Below are positions 18,008-25,035 of a stretch of DNA of 64,000 bases, in pieces. This DNA comes from Rheinheimera mesophila (lineage in GTDB: Bacteria > Pseudomonadota > Gammaproteobacteria > Enterobacterales > Alteromonadaceae): contig NZ_LAVS01000087.1 in the NCBI RefSeq assembly GCF_000986865.1, forward strand, positions 1 to 64,000, in the 5' to 3' direction. A program made the translations under genes and the position numbers. Each line of letters begins with the position of its first letter. Position 1 is the stretch's first letter. The notes below the pieces were generated by a model. It saw only the letters and a program-made list of their open reading frames with translations, did not search any database and had not been told where the DNA came from.

Positions 18008-18409
18008 ATGATCGTGACATCGGAACAAGCACAAGCTTTAACAGAACACCTGATAGCTCTGGAGTTGCAACTACAGCGCGCCGAAACCAGAAAAAATAAA
18101 GCGCAGCTCAATCTGTTGCTGGCGAATGGTTTTGAAGAAATCGCCGCATCCGGAGTGCGGTTTGATAAAGCCCATGTGTTACAACGTTTGCCAGAAGAGC
18201 AGGCGCCGTCGGTGGAGGCTTTTGATTTTGAAGTACGCTTGTTAGCCAAAGATTTGGCTCAGGTGTTATACAAAGCCAAATTACGCAAAGCCGGCGAGCT
18301 GCAAACTAAACTGTCGCTGCGCAGTTCTTTATGGCAACTCAACAGCCTTGGTTGGCAAATGCTGTTTCATCAGGGCACAGCCGTATTACCAGCCAGCGGA
18401 CCTGCTTAA
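18008..18409 (+). CDS. DUF4440 / NTF2-like protein
   Basis: A 133-residue protein that looks like a DUF4440 (NTF2-like) fold: an N-terminal helix with LTEHLIALELQLQ, then LLANGFEEIAASGVRFDKAHVLQRL, the family's FxExxxxGxxxxK pattern. No enzymatic role can be assigned. ATG 18008 is the sensible start; longer frames run back into pldA. The next gene starts directly after its stop, so the two are probably co-translated. Confidence 0.75.
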   Translation: MIVTSEQAQALTEHLIALELQLQRAETRKNKAQLNLLLANGFEEIAASGVRFDKAHVLQRLPEEQAPSVEAFDFEVRLLAKDLAQVLYKAKLRKAGELQTKLSLRSSLWQLNSLGWQMLFHQGTAVLPASGPA

Positions 18410-18922
18410 GTGTCAGGCTATTTTATCCGGCTCTTACAGCCGGATGATGTTGATGCTGTGCTGCAGTTTGAATTAGCCAACCGAACTTTCTTTGAAAAAA
18501 GCATCGAAGCACGGCCCGCTGAATTTTATCAGCCTGACGCTGTACAGCAGCATATTGCCGGGTTTTTGCTGTTAAAACAGCAAGCTTTGGCCTGGCCAGC
18601 CGTTATCTTTAATACAGAACATCAGTTGATTGGCCGAGCCAATTTAACAGATATCGACACAGTGAGCCAATCGGCCTATGTCGGTTATCGTATTGCTGAA
18701 CATGACTCAGGCCGCGGCGTAGCCAGTTTCGCTTTATCCTGCCTGATTCAGCAGGCACGGCAGATGGGATTAGCGCTGTTATTTGCCTTTGTGTCGACAG
18801 AAAATCATGCTTCCATGCAGGTCTTGAAAAAGGCCGGATTTCAGCCTCTGGAAGTTCTACCTGATGTGGCTTTGGTTCGGGGGAAAAGTCTGACCTGTTA
18901 TCTGATGTGGCTAAAACTCTGA
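18410..18922 (+). CDS. GNAT-family N-acetyltransferase (RimJ/RimL-like)
   Basis: A 170-residue acetyltransferase starting with GTG immediately after the preceding stop. It has RLLQPDDVDAV at the start, GYRIAEHDSGRGVASFALSCL as the acetyl-CoA-binding motif A region, and ENHASMQVLKKAGF (motif B). It probably acetylates a protein N-terminus or a small amine. The substrate cannot be deduced. Confidence 0.82.
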   Translation: MSGYFIRLLQPDDVDAVLQFELANRTFFEKSIEARPAEFYQPDAVQQHIAGFLLLKQQALAWPAVIFNTEHQLIGRANLTDIDTVSQSAYVGYRIAEHDSGRGVASFALSCLIQQARQMGLALLFAFVSTENHASMQVLKKAGFQPLEVLPDVALVRGKSLTCYLMWLKL

Positions 18923-18971
18923 ATGAGACAGCCTCTGTCTGTGGTTATTTCCTGTGTACGCAAAATAGTGC

Positions 18972-19002
18972 TTGACCTTAAGTTAACATGAGCTTTTAAA
19001 GT
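18972..19002 (+). promoter_or_regulatory. MerR-type promoter with SoxR-like operator
   Basis: TTGACC (-35, 18972-18977) and TAAAGT (-10, 18997-19002) are separated by exactly 19 bp, the overlong spacer required by MerR-family activators. Between them CCTTAAGTTAACATGAGC (18976-18993) matches the SoxR box consensus CCTCAAGTTAACTTGAGG at 15 of 18 positions. This would place the downstream exporter under SoxR or a close relative. No soxR gene is in the window. Confidence 0.6.
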
Positions 19003-19055
19003 GGCGGCAAATTTACAGCCTCAGTGCTAAGCCGTATGAAAAGGAGCCCGTTAGA

Positions 19056-19943
19056 ATGAGTTCAGTTGTATCCCGTTGGTATGATCCCTGGTTAACTGCG
19101 TTAGCACCATTAATTTGGGGCAGCACCTATTTAGTCACTACAGAATTTTTACCTCCGGATGTACCTTTGTTATCTGCTGCTCTACGCACTTTACCGGTTG
19201 GGATCTTGATGCTGTTCTGGTTAAGGCAATTACCGGCTTATGGCTGGTGGGGCAAAATATTTTTGTTGGGATTGCTCAACATCGCTGTGTTTCAGGCGTT
19301 ACTTTTTGTCGCGGCCTATCGTTTGCCCGGTGGTGTGGCAGCCACTGTAGGAGCTATTCAGCCTTTGGTTGTAGTCATCTTAAGCTGGGCTGTGCTCGCT
19401 GGTCGCCCCTCGTTATTAAGCTGGATCGCGGCAATAGCTGGCTTCTTCGGCGTTGCACTGCTGGTACTGGGACCCGCTGCTCAACTCGATGCTATTGGAG
19501 TTATAGCGGCTGCCGGTGGCGCTCTGGCTATGGCTTTAGGCACCTTATTAACAAAACGGTGGCAGCCGCCAGTCAATGCGCTGGTGCTGACTAGCTGGCA
19601 ACTGACAGTCGGAGGGATCTTCTTATTACCTTTGGCTTTTAGTGTGGAAAATCTGCCACAGAGCATCACTCTGACACATGTCGCAGCATATCTGTGGTTG
19701 GGCGTGATAGGCACAGGACTAACCTATGTATTTTGGTTGCGTGGCGTGATGCGGATGTCGGCCAGCGCTGTGATAGGTTTCAGTTTACTAAGTCCACTCA
19801 GTGCCACAGTTCTTGGTTTGGTGGTGCTTGATCAACATCTGACCCTGATTCAAAGTCTGGGTATGGTGTTGGTGCTGGCGGGAGTCTGGCTCGGCCAGTA
19901 TAAAACTCAGGCGCTGCCGGTAAAAACACCGACCTCACCCTGA
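19056..19943 (+). CDS. EamA/DMT-family inner-membrane transporter
   Basis: A 295-residue protein with about ten hydrophobic segments arranged as two EamA repeats: the first starts with LAPLIWGSTYLVTTEFLPP, the second with GVIAAAGGALAMALGTLLTKR. It also has GGVAATVGAIQPLVVV. The family exports metabolites or drugs. ATG 19056 has AAAAGGAG upstream. The SoxR-like promoter 54 bp upstream suggests induction by redox-active compounds, which is an inference. Confidence 0.87.
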   Translation: MSSVVSRWYDPWLTALAPLIWGSTYLVTTEFLPPDVPLLSAALRTLPVGILMLFWLRQLPAYGWWGKIFLLGLLNIAVFQALLFVAAYRLPGGVAATVGAIQPLVVVILSWAVLAGRPSLLSWIAAIAGFFGVALLVLGPAAQLDAIGVIAAAGGALAMALGTLLTKRWQPPVNALVLTSWQLTVGGIFLLPLAFSVENLPQSITLTHVAAYLWLGVIGTGLTYVFWLRGVMRMSASAVIGFSLLSPLSATVLGLVVLDQHLTLIQSLGMVLVLAGVWLGQYKTQALPVKTPTSP

Positions 19944-20132
19944 GCATAGGGCCTGAAACAGGATCGGGGTGGTCGGTACTGTGTTATCGATAGGGGGTTG
20001 TCATCAACGTTCAGATAACAACACAAAGGTCAGTTTTGTTGCGGGTATGGCAACTCTGAGTTGCCAAATCCAGGCTGGTGTTTTGTGCTGCTTTTGCCGA
20101 TCATCAGCTTTTTAACTTTGGGGAAAACTCTG

Positions 20133-20510
20133 ATGACAGAACAAAGACCACTAACCGAAGCAGAGCAACTAGTGCAACAGCAACTGGATGCGTACAACAG
20201 TAAAAATATCGAGGCTTGGCTTGGCTGTTATGCGCCTGATGCAGTGCAACTGGATTTTCACGGGGCTGTGCTGGCCAATGGTCATGATCAGATGCGTGAG
20301 CGGATCCGTCTGCGTTTTAATGAACCTGATCTGCATGCACAACTGTTAAACCGCATGGTGATGGGGGAATGGGTTACAGACCACGAACTTATTCAGCGTA
20401 ACTTTCCACAAGGCCGTGGCCAGGTGGAGATGTTGTGTCTTTATCAGGTGAAACAGGGCCTGATTGTCAAAGCCCTGTTTCAGTTGGGGCAGCCTGAGCT
20501 ATTTGAATAA
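20133..20510 (+). CDS. SnoaL/NTF2-like protein
   Basis: A 125-residue NTF2-like protein: QQLDAYNSKNIEAWLGCYAPDAVQLDF, split as QQLDAYNSKNIEAWL and CYAPDAVQLDF, is typical of nuclear-transport-factor-2 and SnoaL-type folds. ATG 20133 has GGGGAAAA upstream. A longer in-frame start (TTG 20061) would add a hydrophobic stretch that looks like a signal peptide, so export cannot be excluded. Function unknown. Confidence 0.75.
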   Translation: MTEQRPLTEAEQLVQQQLDAYNSKNIEAWLGCYAPDAVQLDFHGAVLANGHDQMRERIRLRFNEPDLHAQLLNRMVMGEWVTDHELIQRNFPQGRGQVEMLCLYQVKQGLIVKALFQLGQPELFE

Positions 20511-20540
20511 CAACGCCGCTAAAACGACTTCGATTATTCT

Positions 20541-20572
20541 AGCCTGTCACTTTGTTTTTTCAGTGACAGGTT
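20541..20572. terminator. Convergent terminator hairpin
   Basis: CCTGTCACT (20543-20551) pairs perfectly with AGTGACAGG (20562-20570) around a T-rich loop. It overlaps the stop codon of the minus-strand regulator and probably ends both converging transcripts. Confidence 0.55.
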
Positions 20573-22640
20573 CCAGTTTATAAAGATCGCCTTTGGGCAT
20601 AGCGGCTTTGACATAAAATAGCTGCTGGTTTTGTACATCGTAGTCAGACACAAAACCTTGCGGTGTAGATAGCAGCAGATGGTCAGTTTTATGTAGTAAC
20701 TGATACTGACGAATACCCTGGCCGGGCTGATAGTAATAAATGCTGTCATCAGCGAAGCGCCAGCTATGACCGTTGTTTTTATCAAACCCGGCTATCAGCA
20801 GCCGTTCTTCGCCTTGGGCTGGATCCAACACAAATAACCCCTGTTGTTCATACTTAGTGAAATACAGCACAGAGCCGTGCAGATAACCACTGTACCCACC
20901 TTGCCGGGTCAATTGAGTACTGACTGCTGTGGCCAGGTCCAGTTGCCATAACTGCCAGTCGCCGCTTTGTTTACTGCTGTAAATAATGCCTGAGCCATCT
21001 TCCATCCAGTTGGCCACGTCCACTTGTTTATCTGGCGCAACCAACACCCTGCTTTGGCCTGAGGCGACTATCAGTTGCCATAAAGCACCATCTTTGCTAA
21101 AAATCAGCGACTCGCCATCCGGTGACCATTGCAACCGGACAACAGCGGGGACGCCCGGTAAATCAGCCAGTTGATATTCGTTTTGGCCTGCAGGTTGTAA
21201 CCAAATTTGTTCTTTACCATTGCGCTGACTTAAAAAGGCTAAATCGCCTTGATGATTCACCTGCGGCCTCCGATCGACTTTACTACTGCCGATGCGAATT
21301 CTGGCTTTGTCCGTGTTTAAATCATGTTGCCAGATGTCCGCATCCTGCGCATAGTCAGTGTAGTAAATCTGCTGGTTCACCACAGCAAGGGACTGAACGG
21401 TACGGCCGGTATAAAATAAAAACTCCAGCTCATCAGTGGTTGTATTGTATTGCAGTAGTTCAGCGTCGTTACTTAGCACCAGGTTGTTGGCTAACCAGTC
21501 AATACTACCGGCCCGGAACGGTAGGATTTTTTGTTTTATCACAGCAAAACTGCTGCTATCGAGCAGCACTACGGCACTGTGCTGGTTTGGCAAATCACGC
21601 ACAACGGCCAGGGTTTTGCCATCATCGGATTCGGCGAAAGCAAGTTCACCCTCAGGACTCTCTGCATGCAGTGGTCTGGTCACTTGCGCTTGGGTTGCGG
21701 TCGCGAACTGATAACGACTCAAGGCGTAGGGTTGAGTATTGTCGGCTCTATCCCGCAGATAAAAACCCTGACTATCGTTTTGCCAGGCGATTTTGACCTG
21801 CGCATCCGTACCGCACTGCGCTACGGTTTGTCTCTGTTGTGGCTTTTCCAGATGCAACCACTCGACGATGCACCGTTGTGAGCTTTGTTTTACCCACAGC
21901 AGTTGCAAACCATCAGGACTGATAGCGGCGCCAGACAGCGCTTTATCCTCAGCGAGCAACCTTGGTTTTGTTCGATTTTGCTGCAGCAATAGCTGAGTTT
22001 TTTCCGGATCTCTGGACAGATAAACTAAGGTTGCACCGTCTTTGCTCAGGCTCAGATCATACTCAATCCCTTGCTCTGAACTGATCACGACAGGCGGATT
22101 GATATAAGGGGTCGGCAATTGTTCGGGCGCAGGCGCAAGAGTAATAAAAAACCAGAGCACAAAAAACAGCAAAGGGGCAGTCCACAGCACTGCCAGGAGC
22201 AGTGTTGTTTTGATGCTTACATTCTGCTGTGGAGCAGGCGGTGTTGCGGCCGGCTGAACTGGCGGCACAGTGGCAACTGCCGAAGGCTGATGAGCACTTG
22301 CTGGTTCTGCTGGTGCTGTGACCTGAGGCGTCAGCGTCTGGCACAACCGGTAACCGACTTTGGGCAAGGTTTCAATATAGACAGTGTCAGGATCTAACTG
22401 GGCAAAAGCCTTACGCAATGATGACAACGACTTGGTCAGAGTACTGTCACTGATCTTCAGTCGTTCAGTGATCTGTGTCCGGCTCAACTGTCCCTGCTCT
22501 GCATCAATAAGCAGCAACAATAGCTGACAGCTCTGAGGTTCCAGCCGCAAAGTTTCAGTCGCTGAGCTAAGCTCATGGCTGATGCTGTCAAAGGTCAGTT
22601 GACCAAACGAAAGTCGCACTGGGGAGTGGTGTTCAGACAT
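20547..22640 (-). CDS. CadC-like transmembrane regulator with TolB-type beta-propeller sensor
   Basis: A 697-residue protein. Residues about 8-105 form an OmpR/PhoB-type winged helix (RLEPQSCQLLLLLIDAEQG, SKSLSSLRKAF, VYIETLPKVGYRL), followed by a Pro/Ala linker. One membrane segment lies at about 150-175 (LLLAVLWTAPLLFFVLWFF). A long periplasmic region has TolB/WD40-like repeats (ISPDGLQLLWV, WSPDGESLIFSKDG, GDLAFLSQRNG). The architecture is that of one-component membrane-bound activators. ATG 22640 is preferred; the upstream in-frame extension lacks conservation features. It is divergent from two exported hydrolases, its likely targets. Confidence 0.85.
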   Translation of the reverse strand: MSEHHSPVRLSFGQLTFDSISHELSSATETLRLEPQSCQLLLLLIDAEQGQLSRTQITERLKISDSTLTKSLSSLRKAFAQLDPDTVYIETLPKVGYRLCQTLTPQVTAPAEPASAHQPSAVATVPPVQPAATPPAPQQNVSIKTTLLLAVLWTAPLLFFVLWFFITLAPAPEQLPTPYINPPVVISSEQGIEYDLSLSKDGATLVYLSRDPEKTQLLLQQNRTKPRLLAEDKALSGAAISPDGLQLLWVKQSSQRCIVEWLHLEKPQQRQTVAQCGTDAQVKIAWQNDSQGFYLRDRADNTQPYALSRYQFATATQAQVTRPLHAESPEGELAFAESDDGKTLAVVRDLPNQHSAVVLLDSSSFAVIKQKILPFRAGSIDWLANNLVLSNDAELLQYNTTTDELEFLFYTGRTVQSLAVVNQQIYYTDYAQDADIWQHDLNTDKARIRIGSSKVDRRPQVNHQGDLAFLSQRNGKEQIWLQPAGQNEYQLADLPGVPAVVRLQWSPDGESLIFSKDGALWQLIVASGQSRVLVAPDKQVDVANWMEDGSGIIYSSKQSGDWQLWQLDLATAVSTQLTRQGGYSGYLHGSVLYFTKYEQQGLFVLDPAQGEERLLIAGFDKNNGHSWRFADDSIYYYQPGQGIRQYQLLHKTDHLLLSTPQGFVSDYDVQNQQLFYVKAAMPKGDLYKLEPVTEKTK

Positions 22641-22661
22641 ATTCTCAAAATCCGCAAACTG

Positions 22662-22680
22662 GCTTAGCTTCAGGCTAAGC
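22662..22680. promoter_or_regulatory. Hairpin in the divergent regulatory region
   Basis: GCTTAGC (22662-22668) and GCTAAGC (22674-22680) pair perfectly around TTCAG, 22 bp upstream of the CadC-like gene. It could be the regulator's own operator or a 5'-leader hairpin. Confidence 0.35.
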
Positions 22681-22895
22681 TTTGTATCACAAAAAAGGCA
22701 GAAACTCTTGTCTTCCCGATGCATTTTTCGATCAGGGTGTCAGACGGAGTTTTGCCGACTGGCGGCGTAACAGTCGGATGCTGCCAGTTACAAATACCAG
22801 GCTTTATTGTGGTTACAAAGCGTGGAACCCAAGGTAGACTTGGCGCCGATTTGAATGTGTTTTCATCATGGTTTTATTCGAGACGTCAGTTGTTT

Positions 22896-23909
22896 ATGCT
22901 TAAATTTTTCCAGCTTCCTTGTTTATTGTTTTCAGGCACTCTGCTGGCGGCGAGCGGATGGTCAGTCTCAGACTTTGCACTGCTGAGCCAGCAGGCTAAG
23001 GCCGAACTGGCTGGTCGACCAGCTTTTCGGGGCTCGGCAGTATTGATGCAAGGCAAAACCATGTTATGGCAGTATCAGCAGGGGGCTGCGTCGCAGGGTG
23101 AACCTTTTACTGCACACACAGCCTTCTTCGTGGGCTCTGTCAGTAAAACCCTGACCGCTATTTTAGTGATGCAGCAGGTGCAAGCTGGTGTCCTTGATCT
23201 GCAGGCTCCGGTTAAGCGCTATTTACCTGAACTGAAACAGCCCTGGGCAGCCTCAGTGCGGCTGGCTGATTTATTGAGTCATGGCTCTGGTCTGGTGGAT
23301 ATATCCACTCAGCAAGACTACAGTCAGTTTCGTTATCACAATTTAAATTTCCAGTTGCTGGGGCAAATTCTGACGGCTGTCACACAACGGCCTTATGCTG
23401 AGTTGGCTGATCAGGTGTTGCAGCAGTGTCAGATGACCCAGGCTGGCTTTGCCGACAAAGCTGCTGATGCAACCGGGGGCTGGCATGAAGAGCAGGGGCA
23501 ACTGAAAGCGATCAGCGGCTTTATGCCGGTCGAAGCTGAGCCCAGTGGTGGCCTGATCGCATCTGCTGCTGAGGTGGCGCTATTGCCTTGGTGTATGCAA
23601 CAACAGCTCAGTAAAACCAGTGTGCAGCAAATGACCACAGCTCAACTGCGACGTCAACATCGTTGGGGCCAGGTCTATTATGGCTATGGTGTACAGGTGG
23701 CCGAAACTACAGCTGGTCCTGAGTGGAGTCACGGCGGTTATATTCCGGGTTATGTGTCGGTATTTAACCATTTCCCAGAGCAGCAACTGACGTTGGTGGT
23801 GCTGGAGAACCAATCGTTAGACCCGGCTGATTTTGCCAGAGCCGCTTATTACCACGACAGCTTAAGAGAAACTCTGATTAAAATACTGAGCCAAAACCCA
23901 AAAGGATGA
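22896..23909 (+). CDS. Exported serine hydrolase, beta-lactamase/esterase family (class C-like fold)
   Basis: A 337-residue protein with a signal peptide (MLKFFQLPCLLFSGTLLAAS). It has the catalytic SVSK tetrad (Ser81, Lys84), a YHN motif replacing YxN, and HGG near the C-terminus in place of the KTG box. These are the marks of the Pfam Beta-lactamase family of esterases, D-aminopeptidases and PBP4-like proteins. Antibiotic hydrolysis is not implied. ATG 22896 starts the signal peptide; the frame is open further upstream but unlikely to be coding. The lipase gene follows after 3 bp. Confidence 0.83.
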   Translation: MLKFFQLPCLLFSGTLLAASGWSVSDFALLSQQAKAELAGRPAFRGSAVLMQGKTMLWQYQQGAASQGEPFTAHTAFFVGSVSKTLTAILVMQQVQAGVLDLQAPVKRYLPELKQPWAASVRLADLLSHGSGLVDISTQQDYSQFRYHNLNFQLLGQILTAVTQRPYAELADQVLQQCQMTQAGFADKAADATGGWHEEQGQLKAISGFMPVEAEPSGGLIASAAEVALLPWCMQQQLSKTSVQQMTTAQLRRQHRWGQVYYGYGVQVAETTAGPEWSHGGYIPGYVSVFNHFPEQQLTLVVLENQSLDPADFARAAYYHDSLRETLIKILSQNPKG

Positions 23910-23912
23910 CGT

Positions 23913-24956
23913 ATGAAACTGACCTCTGCTGTGCTTTGTGTTGCGCTTGCAGCCAATGTATTGGCCTCTCCGCTGCTGCGAGCCGATGAATTTACGCTGC
24001 GTTATCAGCAGCAGATCGCACCGTTCTGGCAGACTGTACAGCCTCAGCAGCTCAAATTGCAGGATGGCAGCCATATTCATTATGTGTTGCTGAGCGCAGC
24101 GCAAAATGCAGCAATACCAAAAGCCACTGTTGTGGTGGTCAACGGCCGCACTGAGTCTTATCTGAAGTATAAGGAACTGGCCTATGAGCTGACACAGCAA
24201 GGTTATCAGGTGCTGATGTTTGATCACAGAGGGCAGGGCTTGTCAGAGCGTCTAACCGCTAACCCACATAAAGGTCATATTGAGGCTTTCCAGCAGTATG
24301 TCGATGATATGCATCAACTGATCAGTCGCGTGCTGCTGGCGCAGCCAGCGCAGCAGCCTTTGTATTTGATAGGCCACTCTATGGGCGGTGCTATCAGTAC
24401 TTTGTATTTACAACAGCATCCGCAGGTGTTTCAAAAAGCGGCTTTGTCTGCTCCAATGCATGGTATCAATGGCAAGCTGTTTTATGATGAGGCTGATGCC
24501 TGTCGTCTGGCCAGTCTGGTCTCGGTATTTTCAACAGAAGGTTATGCAGGTTTTGTAGACAAAGCCTACGACACAAGACCATTTGAAGGCAATGAACTGA
24601 CAGGGTCGGAAGTGCGTTATCAGTGGATGCAAGAGTTGTATCAGCAAAACCCACAGTTGCAATTAGGTGGGGCGACCTGGGGCTGGTTGAATGCGGCTTG
24701 TGCTGTGTTACCGCAGATGCAACAGCAAACAGCAAAGATCAAAATACCACTACTGCTGATGCAGGCTGAATTGGATAGCATAGTGTCGGCATCCGCTCAG
24801 CAGCAGTTTTGTACTCTGTTGGCCGAAAACCCTGATTCAGGTTGTGTCGGTGGTTTACAGCCGATCAAAGGCGCTAAGCATGAGCTATTGTTTGAACAGG
24901 ATGATATTCGTCAGCAGGTACTGGACAAAATACAGGCCTATTTTGCGGCTGACTAA
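23913..24956 (+). CDS. Exported alpha/beta hydrolase, lysophospholipase L2-like
   Basis: A 347-residue protein with a signal peptide and an alpha/beta-hydrolase domain. The nucleophile is Ser156 in GHSMGG, and the surroundings (VVNGRTESYLKYKELAYEL, FDHRGQGLSERL, HKGHIEAF, YVDDM) strongly resemble E. coli PldB. It probably cleaves monoacyl phospholipids or monoglycerides. The signal peptide suggests periplasmic or secreted action. It is in an operon with the serine hydrolase upstream. Confidence 0.85.
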   Translation: MKLTSAVLCVALAANVLASPLLRADEFTLRYQQQIAPFWQTVQPQQLKLQDGSHIHYVLLSAAQNAAIPKATVVVVNGRTESYLKYKELAYELTQQGYQVLMFDHRGQGLSERLTANPHKGHIEAFQQYVDDMHQLISRVLLAQPAQQPLYLIGHSMGGAISTLYLQQHPQVFQKAALSAPMHGINGKLFYDEADACRLASLVSVFSTEGYAGFVDKAYDTRPFEGNELTGSEVRYQWMQELYQQNPQLQLGGATWGWLNAACAVLPQMQQQTAKIKIPLLLMQAELDSIVSASAQQQFCTLLAENPDSGCVGGLQPIKGAKHELLFEQDDIRQQVLDKIQAYFAAD

Positions 24957-24992
24957 ATAACGCTGGGTCATCCGCTCTGCACCTGCGCTAAC

Positions 24993-25022
24993 AAAAAAGC
25001 CACCTTGCGGTGGCTTTTTCTG
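24993..25022. terminator. Bidirectional rho-independent terminator (pldB-like gene / rne)
   Basis: AAAAAGCCACC (24994-25004) pairs perfectly with GGTGGCTTTTT (25009-25019) around TTGC, with A- and T-runs on both sides. It can stop both the hydrolase operon and the oncoming rne transcript. Confidence 0.85.
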
Positions 25023-25035
25023 TTCTGACTACAGT

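Noticed and set aside
21122-21796. 224-residue open frame on the plus strand opposite the CadC-like gene
   Set aside because: Cys- and Arg-rich shadow translation with no start site; the minus-strand gene has clear domains.
22896-23909. Calling the SxxK hydrolase an antibiotic-resistance beta-lactamase (AmpC)
   Set aside because: It has HGG instead of KTG and YHN rather than a canonical AmpC YAN/YSN box; the family mostly contains esterases and peptidases.
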